In this document: positions 53,107 through 61,722 of the stretch, one piece after another
Position numbering within the stretch: the stretch's first letter is position 1
Layout: every line of letters starts with the position of its first letter
Source of the DNA: Streptomyces sp. NBC_01260
GTDB taxonomy: Bacteria > Actinomycetota > Actinomycetes > Streptomycetales > Streptomycetaceae
Assembly (NCBI RefSeq): GCF_036226405.1
Contig: NZ_CP108464.1
Coordinates: forward strand, 1-64,000
Length of the DNA stretch: 64,000 nucleotides
Reading direction: 5' to 3'
The notes under the pieces: model-generated
Told to the model about the DNA's origin: nothing
Databases searched by the model: none
Seen by the model: only the letters and a program-made list of their open reading frames with translations
Made by a program: the position numbers and the translations under genes

Positions 53107-53640
53107 CTAGACGGTGTACTTCTCGTGCGGGATGCCGCGCTCCCAGACGGTCTCGAACGCGGCCGCGCACAGGCGCACCGCGGCCGGGTCCTCGGTGATC
53201 TCGCAGCCGGGGGCCACCCAGTCGCCGTCGCCGCTGAAGAAGTGGAACATCGCGAGGCGTCCGTCGATCAGCCAGTAGTCGTTGCCCGGCAGGGCGATGT
53301 CCGAGGCGTTGCGGCGGGGCAACCAGCGGACCTGTTCGCCAGCGCCCACGTTCATCTCGGTCACCGCGTGCTCCCACCGGATGTAGTCGGTCACCGGCTC
53401 CGAGACGATCCGCGCGCGGCGCATCACCACGCCCCGGGCCAGGGTCTCCTTGACCAGACCGAGCCACTCGGGCCACCAGCGGGCAGTGGGGTCCAGCGTG
53501 ATTTCGCCGGTCCGCGCGAACTGAGCGATCTCTTCGGCCTCATCGCCAACGCCGTAGTGGTCGCGCATCTCCAGATGCACCGCGCTGTGCTGAGCGCCCC
53601 TCAGCAGTTCAGCGAAGTCCGGAACGCTGCTCTGCGACAT
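53107..53640 (-). CDS. DUF6879-family protein
   Basis: 177 residues from ATG 53640 with GGGAGG 6 nt upstream. Family pattern: FAELLRGAQHSAVHLEMRDHY, TRWWPEWLGLVKETLARGV, RARIVSEPVTDYIRWEH, DYWLIDG and FHFFSGDGDW. DUF6879 proteins are the usual partner encoded beside XRE-DUF5753 regulators in Streptomyces; their activity is not known. Overlaps the upstream gene by 32 nt and precedes the XRE gene by 17 nt, so all three form one operon. Confidence 0.85.
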   Translation of the reverse strand: MSQSSVPDFAELLRGAQHSAVHLEMRDHYGVGDEAEEIAQFARTGEITLDPTARWWPEWLGLVKETLARGVVMRRARIVSEPVTDYIRWEHAVTEMNVGAGEQVRWLPRRNASDIALPGNDYWLIDGRLAMFHFFSGDGDWVAPGCEITEDPAAVRLCAAAFETVWERGIPHEKYTV

Positions 53641-53875
53641 CACACGCCTCCCTCAGAATCGACGCCATCCGCACCGGGATACGGATCACCGTCTCGTGCG
53701 GCGGGACGCCCACCGCGTGGCCAGGTACCCACTCGGTCCCGCCGATCATCGCCTTCAACAACGCTTCGGCCTCCGCACCCTGGAGGACCAGGTCGGCGCT
53801 CTCTTCCTCCACCCACACCGTCGGCGACCCACCGCCTCCCGTGTTCGGGTCGATCCCGACGAACCGTAACGTCAT
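53609..53875 (-). CDS. Small conserved protein of the XRE-DUF6879 operon
   Basis: 88 residues from ATG 53875 with GGGAG upstream: MTLRFVGIDPNTGGGGSPTV, DLVLQGAEAEALLKAMI, HETVIRIPVRMASILREACD. First gene of the operon; commonly found in this place in Streptomyces genomes. No known function; no DNA-binding motif is visible. Confidence 0.75.
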   Translation of the reverse strand: MTLRFVGIDPNTGGGGSPTVWVEEESADLVLQGAEAEALLKAMIGGTEWVPGHAVGVPPHETVIRIPVRMASILREACDVAEQRSGLR

Positions 53876-54118
53876 GGCGCTCTCCCGTGTCGAGTCGGTT
53901 GCGCTTAGTTGCGCCAACCGTCTCGCGCACCGGCACTCTCGGTCAAGACCGGGGGCCGCTCGGTCCCACGTTCGGTCAACAGCGTGCTCAATCCGACAGC
54001 CGGGTGGGCCGGGTGAGTGAACGGCGAGCCCCGGGCGTAGCCCGGTCGGCGTGCTGCCGGTTGGTGGGTTCAGCGGACCGATCGGCCCGCGCACGGGGCC
54101 ACGTCTGCGAGGCACAGC

Positions 54119-54706
54119 ATGGGACGTCACAAGCAGCACAAGCCGCGCCGCCCCCGGAGCGAGAGCGGCCAGCCGACCACGGAGTGGTTCGGCACCGCGT
54201 TCCACTCCACCGAGGGAATGCAGCACCTGGACGTTCGCCAGTCCGGCAACGGCATCCTGATCACGTCCTCCCCTGCCGAGATCGACGGTCTTCCGGCCTC
54301 CTGGCCGCTGCGCCTACGCAACGACGTCGACGGCGGGCTGAACGAGGTGGGCACGGCCCTCGCGGCCGGGCGCGGCCACGTCTTCGGCGTGACCGAGGGC
54401 CCCGGCTACAGGACCGTCCTGGCGTTCATGCCCAACCACCCGGATAGAGCGCGTGCAGGTATGAGGGTCGTCTGTCGCCGTAGCGGGTGTGGCACGACGC
54501 AGTTCAGTTGGCAAATCAGCATGCTTGTTGGCGCAGCGGCCGCCAGGTCACACTGGTCGGCAGGGAACCATTGGACCTTGAGGACCCTTCGCTGCCGCCG
54601 CACGCGACCCGCGGCGACTACCAGCTCGGCGTCCCCCTGCGCCTGGTCGACCCCGACCAGCCCAAGCTGGTCCTGGGCGAGATCGACCACGCCGACGCCA
54701 CGGTGA
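54119..54706 (+). pseudogene. Conserved Streptomyces protein with displaced C-terminus
   Basis: Starts GRHKQHKPRRPRSESGQPTT, then EWFGTAFHSTEGMQHLDV, ILITSSPAEIDGLPASWPL and VFGVTEGPGYRTVLAFMPN. These ~110 residues look like a complete or near-complete conserved small protein. From about 54455 the frame runs on through the TTGGCAA motif and unrelated DNA to 54706 with poor codon bias, so its natural end has been replaced. Confidence 0.6.
54487..54535 (-). other. TTGCCAAC twin motif
   Basis: On the minus strand: GCCAACAAGCATGCTGAT, then TTGCCAACTG and CGTCGT, nearly identical to the copy at 35785. It separates two gene fragments (54119 frame and the 54545 fragment). Confidence 0.55.
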
Positions 54707-54720
54707 GTCTCGCCAGGTAA
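54545..54720 (+). pseudogene. C-terminal fragment of an unidentified protein
   Basis: A well-biased frame reads GRQVTLVGREPLDLEDPSLP, GDYQLGVPLRLVDPDQPKLV and LGEIDHADATVSLAR, then stop at 54718-54720. No start codon belongs to it; it appears joined to the preceding DNA at the TTGGCAA motif. Family not recognised. Confidence 0.45.
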
Positions 54721-54808
54721 CGCCTGGACCGAGTTACGCCGGGGTTGGTCAGGATCCCGAACCACCTTCGCGGTTTGCCTTGCTGACCCGCGGTAGCGCA
54801 GCCGGCGC

Positions 54809-57367
54809 TCATCGACGCATGCGCGCCGGCATCCCTTGGAATCGATCAAGGACATCTGCCTGGGGGCGGGTGAGGGCGGTGAGGGCGTGGAGGTCGGCGA
54901 CGACGGGATAGTCGAAGGCCAGGGGCCGTGGGCCGGTCTGGTCGGGCGGGGCAGGGAAGCGGCCGGTGTCGTCCTGGCAGGAGAGCAGGCAAGCGGTCGC
55001 GGCGGCGGTGGCGTGGGGTGGGCCGTAGCGGGCGAGGACGGGGATGGCCTGGGCGGTGGACAGCGGGTCGGTGTCGTGGTCGGGCGTGTGGCCCCATCCT
55101 CCGTCGGGTTGCTGGGTGGCGGTCAGCCTCGCCACGGCGCGCGTGATCGCTGCGGCGGCCCGTACGGAGTCGACGCCCAGGGTGTCGCGGGCAGCGTGCA
55201 GGGCGTCGACGGCGCGCAGGATGACGCTGGACTCGCTCAAGGTCCAGCTCCGCTGCCAGGTGCCGTCACCGTGTTGGGTGTCGAGGATGTAGTGGGTGGC
55301 GGCGGTGACCAGTGGCGCGTGCGTGCGGCCGTGAGGTGTCAGGGCGAGGACGGCGCCTGCGGTCATGTCGAGGTCGGGGTCGTCGCCTTCTCTCCAGGTG
55401 GGGAAGCCGCCGTCGGGTCCGGCTTTCGCGGCGAGGTAGGCGGCGCCCCGTGCGAGGTGGGTGCGGTAGCGGTGGGGGTCGAGGGCGTGGAGGAATTCCA
55501 TGCAGCGGGCGGCGGTGTCGACGTCGGTCTGGCGGATACCGGCCGCGAAGGGCCAGCCGCCGTCCGGGGCCTGCCAGGCGGCGACGAACGCGCCCATCCG
55601 TGCCGTGTAGGGGCGCAAGGATCGCCGGGCCAGGAAGGCGAGGCCGCCCACGGCGGACAGCCATACGTCCTGGCTGTCGAGGAACGGCATTGCGCCGTCA
55701 CTGTCGCGGGCCAGGAGCAGGCCGGTCACGGCCGGGGCGACCACCGGGTGGCCGGGCCGGCAGGACTGCAGGGCGTTCAGCGCGAGGAGATGGGTGGCGG
55801 CGCTGGCCTCCCACAGCAGCCTGCCGCTCCCCTTCTCCAGCACGTCGGCCAGCTGGAACCGTTCACCGGTTGAAACCGCGTGCGGCCGGTCGGTCGCCTG
55901 GGCGTAGATGACGCGTACGGCCAGGAGGTTGGCCAGCGTGAACGTGGACACGGTGCCACCGGCCGCGGGGGGAATCTCCGCCGGGTTCAGTCTCAGGCCG
56001 CCGAGCACGTGGAGTACGGCGTGGAGCATGCTCCGCTTGAGCCGGCCCCGCCTGCCCGCAGATGACACCGCATCGCCGACGAAGGGGGCCGCCGCTGCGG
56101 CGGCGTCGGCCGGCAGGGTCTGGGGGCGCAGAACCGCGTCGATGAGCATCCCGTCGAGTGCGTCGGCGCCAGCACGCCGCTCCTCGAGCCAGCACGCCAG
56201 CTCCCGCTCCTCCTTAGGGTAGGTATCGCGGGCGCGGAGCAGGGCCAGGAGCAGCGCCGTCTCCAGCACGCGGCCCGCGCACCGGTCCGGCAGCGCCCCG
56301 CCTGGCGCCACCGCCAGTGCCAGCCGCCGCTCCAGCCGGACGGCGGCGCTCTCTATCGGATCCGCGGCCCGGTTACGGGGGGCATGCTGTACGGGGAGGG
56401 TGGCGCGGTAGCGGCGGCTCTCGTACTGCCAGGCCACCGCCCCGTACAAGAAGGTACGCACCCGCTCGATCCGCGAACGGACACCCCCGTCATGCGGATT
56501 CAAAACCGCGAGGCGTTCGGCGGCTGACTCGAAGTCGTCCAGGCGTTCCTCGATCATGGCGCGGGCCATCGCGGCCGCCTCACCGCGCCCGACCCCCCGC
56601 TCCCGCGCCAGGACACCCACCAGGCCGATCTCACCGGCGTGCTCCGTACCGGCGTCGAACACGTCGTTTGTCCAGGCCACGGCATCGGAGCAGACATCGT
56701 GCAGGACTTCAGCCTGCGGCCACGCGTCCAGGAGGCGCTCGGAGACCAGCAGCAGCGGGGCCACCGTAATCGTGCGCCGCCGCACCGCGATGTACTCCGC
56801 CACCGACGGCGTGTACGACTCCTGCCGCCACCGCGCCTCCTCGCAGGTCGCCTTCGCGAACGACGCGTACGACGCCGCGAAGCGTGCACACCACCCCGGC
56901 GCCGTCCCCACGACGGTGCGCCGCCACAAATCTTCAAGAGCGGCCACCGCGGGCGCATCGCACCCGGCCCGGGCACCGGTCGTCCCCTTGAGTACCTCGA
57001 CCAGAGGATCGAGCACAGCCCGCACCTCGGACACCGAGGCATGTTCACCGCCCTGGTCGAAGCCGTCGTCGACCAGCGTGATGAACGCACCCCAACAGGC
57101 CAGCACTTCCAGCTCCGCCGACGAGCCCGCAGGCGCCACGAACCCCGCCATCCGGCCGTGTCCCATCCCCGCCAGACGCCGCGCCTGGGCCGCATCCCCC
57201 ACCAGGCCCCACCGCTTGGCCCACGACCGTGCCCCGAGCTCGGCCCCCTGCCACCAGGCACTGCACACCCCCGCCCCCGCAAGACCGCCGCCCCCACGCA
57301 CCAGGAGCGAGAGCCCTTCGTCCGCACCAAGGAACCGAGGCGGATTACTGCGCAGATAATCGTTCAT
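54809..57367 (-). CDS. Class I terpene synthase fused to a class II (squalene-hopene-cyclase-like) domain
   Basis: 852 residues. Residues 1-~370 are a bacterial class I terpene synthase: Asp-rich DDGFD at 100-104, an NSE-type N-x3-D-x3-E at N234/D238/E242, a VRRRT block near 196-200 and the terminal W-x5-RY (WQYESRRY). Residues ~380-852 are a class II-type barrel: a DVDTA motif (SHC and class II cyclases have DxDD), plus QW-like repeats (APDGGWPF, GPDGGFPTW, QPDGGWGH). It could cyclise a prenyl diphosphate in two steps. Order is class I first, opposite to plant gamma-beta-alpha enzymes. No prenyltransferase or P450 is adjacent. The ribosome site at 57367 is weak. Confidence 0.78.
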   Translation of the reverse strand: MNDYLRSNPPRFLGADEGLSLLVRGGGGLAGAGVCSAWWQGAELGARSWAKRWGLVGDAAQARRLAGMGHGRMAGFVAPAGSSAELEVLACWGAFITLVDDGFDQGGEHASVSEVRAVLDPLVEVLKGTTGARAGCDAPAVAALEDLWRRTVVGTAPGWCARFAASYASFAKATCEEARWRQESYTPSVAEYIAVRRRTITVAPLLLVSERLLDAWPQAEVLHDVCSDAVAWTNDVFDAGTEHAGEIGLVGVLARERGVGRGEAAAMARAMIEERLDDFESAAERLAVLNPHDGGVRSRIERVRTFLYGAVAWQYESRRYRATLPVQHAPRNRAADPIESAAVRLERRLALAVAPGGALPDRCAGRVLETALLLALLRARDTYPKEERELACWLEERRAGADALDGMLIDAVLRPQTLPADAAAAAAPFVGDAVSSAGRRGRLKRSMLHAVLHVLGGLRLNPAEIPPAAGGTVSTFTLANLLAVRVIYAQATDRPHAVSTGERFQLADVLEKGSGRLLWEASAATHLLALNALQSCRPGHPVVAPAVTGLLLARDSDGAMPFLDSQDVWLSAVGGLAFLARRSLRPYTARMGAFVAAWQAPDGGWPFAAGIRQTDVDTAARCMEFLHALDPHRYRTHLARGAAYLAAKAGPDGGFPTWREGDDPDLDMTAGAVLALTPHGRTHAPLVTAATHYILDTQHGDGTWQRSWTLSESSVILRAVDALHAARDTLGVDSVRAAAAITRAVARLTATQQPDGGWGHTPDHDTDPLSTAQAIPVLARYGPPHATAAATACLLSCQDDTGRFPAPPDQTGPRPLAFDYPVVADLHALTALTRPQADVLDRFQGMPARMRR

Positions 57368-57454
57368 GGCCTGCCCAACGCAGACCCAGCCCTTTGGTAA
57401 TGCCAGGTTCACGCACAATGACGGGCTGTCAGAGAGATCACCGCCCGTGACCAC

Positions 57455-57565
57455 AACGTGCCAACTGACTTGCGCTCGGCTTGCCAACTACCGGACGTCA
57501 CGGTCGGCTCACCAGCGACGAAGCAGGCCGCTCCTTGCCAACAAGGCTGCTTCGTCACAGCGGCC
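57455..57565 (+). other. TTGCCAAC motif cluster upstream of the terpene synthase
   Basis: GTGCCAACTG (about 57464), CTTGCCAACTACCGGACGTCAC (split: CTTGCCAACTACCGG then ACGTCAC, 57480-57502) and CTTGCCAACAAGGCTGC then TTCGTCAC (57535-57560). These resemble the modules at 33656, 35785 and 54487. It occupies the 90-200 bp upstream of the terpene synthase start and the edge of the fragment at 57575. Confidence 0.55.
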
Positions 57566-57574
57566 GGTGTCAGC

Positions 57575-57822
57575 GCCGCACAGCGCTGTACAAAAACGGT
57601 GTGCTCATTGAGGGCAGTGAAGCAGTGTCCGGCATTCAGTCGGCCGCGGGTTTCGGCTTCCAGACCACCGCCGGGCAGACGTTCCTGCACACCTTCGCCG
57701 CCCAGGACCAAGTGGCGCTCTACGCGCACCGCCAAGGGCCCGCGGCCGGCGTCGCTGCCGTCAGCAGCGGTGGCGACGGACGCACCGGAGTCATGGCTCA
57801 CTGGGTGAGCCCAGGGTTCTGA
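57575..57822 (+). pseudogene. C-terminal fragment, possibly a surface or phage structural protein
   Basis: A well-biased frame reads LYKNGVLIEGSEAVSGIQSA, QTFLHTFAAQDQVALYAHRQ and GDGRTGVMAHWVSPGF, ending at 57820-57822. The Gly/Val-rich strands with a TFLHTFAAxDxV phrase resemble jelly-roll (C1q/TNF-like) C-termini. Its start is missing at the TTGCCAAC cluster. Identity uncertain. Confidence 0.4.
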
Positions 57823-58003
57823 ACTGCTATCGGGACGACTCCTCGGCCTGAGCAGCTAAGGGTCGCCCGTGCCGAAACCGGGGGCGGATCCTAAGCGACG
57901 AATGCGATGCGGCACGGCGTGATGCTGCCGTGATCATGCGAGGCGCTGGCGGCGGCCACCCTCGAGAGGGGAGGTTCAGGCAACGCGGAGAGGGCGGGGC
58001 CAG

Positions 58004-58405
58004 CTATTCGTGATCTTCGGTGTGCAAGACCGCCACGCCCTTGCGTCCGAGCCGTTTCTTCAGCGCGAGGTTCTCTGCGTAGAGGTTCGCCGTCACCGTG
58101 GCGAGGGCATCGAGCTTCCCCTGCTGCTCGGCGACTTGCGCCTTCGCCCCGCGCAGCTGCTTGCGGAGCTCGGCGATCGTCTCGTCACGCTGGACCTCCC
58201 CGGGTGTGCGCAGGACGGGGCGGACGACCTGCGCGTCCCACTCGGCGAGGACGTCTTCGGCGCGGTGCACTGTTGCGTGGCTGACCTGTGCTTCGCGGGC
58301 GAGGTTCTCCTTGGTGAGCGCGCCGTCGGTGTGCAGGGGCTTGCCGGCCAGCAGCCGGGCCATGGCCGCTCTCAGTTTCTCGGCGGACGCTGCGGATACC
58401 GGCAT
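58004..58405 (-). CDS. TnpC/DUF6262-like accessory protein of the recombinase operon
   Basis: 133 residues. N-terminal helical DNA-binding-like part (LTKENLAREAQVSHATVHRA) followed by a long coiled coil (RDETIAELRKQLRGAKAQVA, LYAENLALKKRL). This is the layout of the third protein of Tn554-type recombinase trios, which assists the tyrosine recombinase. ATG overlaps the stop of the recombinase gene (ATGA). Confidence 0.75.
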   Translation of the reverse strand: MPVSAASAEKLRAAMARLLAGKPLHTDGALTKENLAREAQVSHATVHRAEDVLAEWDAQVVRPVLRTPGEVQRDETIAELRKQLRGAKAQVAEQQGKLDALATVTANLYAENLALKKRLGRKGVAVLHTEDHE

Positions 58406-60936
58406 CAGGCGGTGCCTTCCTCTTCGAGTGCGCGCGTGATGCGCTGGACGTCGGCGAGTCGGACGAAGACCGCCTCTCGGTTCGGGGGCGACAACCGCAG
58501 GTCCTTGGACAATGCGATCAGGTCGTCCTCTTCCGCGACCCAGTACGGGGCGTGGGCACGGGTGATGGTCGAATTGCGGCAGCGGGCCGGCTGGCAGGCG
58601 CCGATCAGCGGGGCCAGCCCGCGCTGATCCTCAGGGAGCTCGTCCTGGCACTCGGCCTGCGGGGCGTCGAACATGCAGTGGTTGACGGTGCCCAGGTGGA
58701 GGTTGGGGAACTCGTCGGCGAGCAGGGCCTCTTCGACCCGTTCGTCGGCGATCTGCGCCCGTAGCTGTGGATCGTTGTCGATGGTGGCGATGACCTTGTC
58801 GAGGCCGGCGTGGAGCCGGGCGGCGCCGGGTCCGACCGCGACGCGCTCGCCCTGGCGGCGGCCACGCAGCAAATCCACGAGTTTGCGGGCGGCGGCCTAC
58901 TGCAGTTCGGTGTCGAACTCCTTGGCCCAGCTCGCGTCCATCTGTGCGTACGCCTGGGTGGTGCGGTTGGCGAACGCCCGGCGCGCGGCGTGCTTGAGCT
59001 GGAGGCCGAGCGCGATCTCCGAGTCGGGTTCACGTCCGGCGAGCTGCGACATGGTCTTGCGGAACATGTGCGAGCGGACGTGCGCGGGCGGGATTTTGGC
59101 CAGGCCGGGCTGGTGAGCAGTGGTGTTGACGGCGTTGATGAAGAAGTCGATCTCGGCCTCGGATTGGATTCCGGGCTCGGTGTGGGTCTGTTTTCCGGTG
59201 GGCGGGGCCAGCGCCACGAACAGGTGCGTGGAGTGCCAGGACAGCTCCTCGATGACCGCGAGAGCCTCAGCGACCGGCTCGATGATCCACCAGTGCAGTT
59301 CCGGGCGCGCCGGGTCCATCTTGGTCTTGCGGGAGACGATGGCTGGGGAGCCGAAGTAGGTACGTACGGCGTCGCGCTGAATCTCCTGGACCTCCGAGTC
59401 GCGCATCAGGCTCAGCGCCGCGACGAACACGTACACCGCTGCTCTGAGCATGTGCAGTTCGAAGGTGAGCTCTATGGCACTGATCTGTGCTCGCCACGGC
59501 GCCGATGTGCCGTCCTCACGGTGGATGTGGGCGGCGTCCGGGCACTGCAGGGGGTAGGCGCGCCAGCCCACTCCGACGCCAAGATCGACGGGCAGGCCGC
59601 GGCCGGCGGCCACGGCCTGCCTCAGCAGTCGCATGCGTGCCGCTCCTGTCCGGTGGCGCGGGTCGAATCTCTTGGCGTACCGCTTCCGGTGGGCCCCTGG
59701 GGGAGGGGGACCCCAGATCATGCGGGCGGCCATCGCCCAGATCGGTTCTCCCGTCTTCCCGTGGTCGTCGGTGGCGTGCACGGGCACCAGCGTGGAGGGA
59801 TCGGCCAGCCAGCGTCGTACGTCGTCGTCCAGTTGTTCCTGGGTGACGCCCGGACCGGTGCCCGGCGCGATGTAGCTCGGCGCGGCGGAGCCTTTGCCAC
59901 GGCCCACGCCCGCCGTTGCGGTCGCCACGCGGCCTTCACCGATCGCGGCGAGGACGATGGCTCGTCGCTTCTCTGGCCTGCTGCTCGTGTTGTTCGCCCC
60001 GAAGATGTTCATCGTTCTGCCGTTGGTGACCATCTTGCTGAGGGCAGTCCACATAGGCGTCCCCGCCTTGGTGTTCTGGTAGTCGACCTCGTGGACCGGC
60101 ACCGCGTTGCCCGGCGCACTGAGCCACTCCTCCAAGAGGGTGTCGGTGTCTTCGGCAGGGGTCGGTCGTGCGCTGGTGGAAAGCGGTGTATCGGGCCGTG
60201 GTTGCCTCTGCTGGGCGAAGTGGTCGCGCCAGCGGAAGATGTCGGGGGCGAAGGTGTGGATGTAGGTCCAGGCTCCGCGCAGGAGCGGCCACCAGGTCTC
60301 GGGCGGGATGGACGGGGTGGCGAGCGTGTCTTTGCTGGGGATGTCCTCGTCGTACGCTTTGGCTCCGATGGCCTCGGCTGTCTCGTCGCCCCACGGGTCG
60401 TCGAAGGGGCTGATGCCGGTGATGACCTCGGCGAGCTGGCGCAGGCGGCGGATAGCCGTCACGTGGAAGGCGACGGTCTTCGCGCCTTCGACCTGGGACG
60501 CCTTGTGAACGATCGCCTCGTGCCAGTCTTCCTGGTCCCACAGGCCAAGGTCTGCCGGCAGTCCCTGTTCGCGGCCCCAGCGCATGACCTTCCTGATCTC
60601 CAGCATCGACGCATTGATGGTGGCGACGGCAAGCGGCACGGCGGGCAGGAAGATCAGCGACTTACGCAAGACCGGGTGGGAGGGGTTGAGCAGGGCAAAG
60701 CAGTACTCCCGCAGCTGCAGATTGATCAGCGGGTCATCCTGGGAGAAGGCGAACCGCCACTCCGACGGCTTCCGATTGGCCGGGCGGCCGAGGCAGTCGG
60801 CCGGCCAGCACCGGGTGTCGCCGAACTGCGGCACCGCAATGTCGTCGAGGAGTTGGTAGCCGCCGTGGCTGAAGACCTTCTCGTCGTCCCGGAAGGTGAG
60901 CGACGACAGGGGCGCGGGAGCAGGGCGGGCCGTCAT
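58405..60936 (-). pseudogene. Large tyrosine recombinase/integrase interrupted by an in-frame amber codon
   Basis: From ATG 60936 the frame encodes 679 residues to TAG at 58897-58899 and then continues in the same frame, with the same codon bias, for 163 more codons to TGA at 58405. The catalytic domain precedes the stop: Arg in LMRDSEVQE, Lys in SRKTKMD, the H-x-x-R region HMFRKTM, His in LKHAARR and the Tyr in TTQAYAQMD. The tail after the stop has a Cys-rich phrase (CMFDAPQAEC, CQPARC) typical of this recombinase class. A single substitution (GAG or CAG to TAG) or an error explains it; the truncated product keeps all catalytic residues. Confidence 0.82.
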
Positions 60937-61160
60937 CGGTCGAACTCCGTCCTCATGCCCAGGGGGAGATCGAGGCGCAGGCCGCGTTCGGCGATCTCGC
61001 GGCGCGCGGCCGGCACGAGGTCGGCGCACTCCTCGAAGACCTCCGCCAGAGCGGCCGCCTGCCGACCCCACAGAGCTTGCCAGTGCGGCGGGGCGAGGGT
61101 GGTCCGCATCCGTTCGATGTGATCGGACAGGAGCAGAAGGCGCGGGATCGGCGCTGTCAC
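60933..61160 (-). CDS. Small protein of the recombinase operon
   Basis: 75 residues from GTG 61160, overlapping the stop of the upstream gene (GTGA) and the start of the recombinase (ATGA). Helical: RLLLLSDHIERMRTTLAPPH, WGRQAAALAEVFEECADLV, RREIAERGLRLDLPLG. No known family, but the double overlap shows it belongs to the operon, perhaps as an accessory or excision factor. Confidence 0.65.
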   Translation of the reverse strand: MTAPIPRLLLLSDHIERMRTTLAPPHWQALWGRQAAALAEVFEECADLVPAARREIAERGLRLDLPLGMRTEFDR

Positions 61161-61462
61161 GGGTGAAGGGCGCGGGCCGCCCAGTTCAGGCGTGGCCCGG
61201 CGTTGTCGGTGAACAGGGCGGCGGCCTCGTGCAGCGGGCAAGAGGCGTCGCCGTCGCGGTCGGTCTGCTCCGCCCGCCGTGCGGCGGCCGAGACGAGCTG
61301 CGCAAGCGCGGGAAAGAGGCCGCCGGGGACGTCGATGTCCTCCTGGACCTCGCGCAGGATCGCGGCGGGGCGGGGTGTCACCGCAGCAGGCTGGGTTGCC
61401 GACGCTGGGTGCTTGGCGGGCCAGGCGGCCCCGAACGCGGGCGGCGAGGTGAACGTGGACAT
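61157..61462 (-). CDS. Small protein of the recombinase operon
   Basis: 101 residues from ATG 61462, first gene of the operon. Ala/Pro-rich N-terminus, then ILREVQEDIDVPGGLFPALA and FTDNAGPRLNWAARALHP. No family recognised. The four genes 61462 to 58004 overlap one another by 4 nt throughout, implying strict co-expression. Confidence 0.6.
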   Translation of the reverse strand: MSTFTSPPAFGAAWPAKHPASATQPAAVTPRPAAILREVQEDIDVPGGLFPALAQLVSAAARRAEQTDRDGDASCPLHEAAALFTDNAGPRLNWAARALHP

Positions 61463-61722
61463 CGACGGGGTGCTGGTCTCGCGCACTCGCAGAAGGAACA
61501 CGCGGCCGCGACCTGGCGGAAGGCCTTCGGTCATCACTCGCTGTTCGCGTTCGTCGACCCCGGCCGGGCAGGGTCCGGCGAGCCCGTCGGCGCTCTGCTG
61601 CGGCCGGGGTCTTGTGGGTGGCCGACGGATGCCGGGCCGCCACGCCAGGTTGGACTTTCGTCGTTGGCCGTCGCGACCAATGGCCGGTGCGGAGCGGGTT
61701 GAGAGGGGCTTAACGTGACCGG

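Noticed and set aside
33656..57565. TTGCCAAC motifs as a housekeeping or ECF sigma promoter
   Set aside because: Spacing between the TTGCCAAC or AAC part and the CGTCAC part is about 8 bp, too short for a promoter, and several copies do not precede a gene.
58810..61122. 770-codon open frame on the plus strand
   Set aside because: Antisense shadow of the tyrosine recombinase; its composition (runs of Gly, Val and Arg) reflects GC-rich complement and no motif is present.
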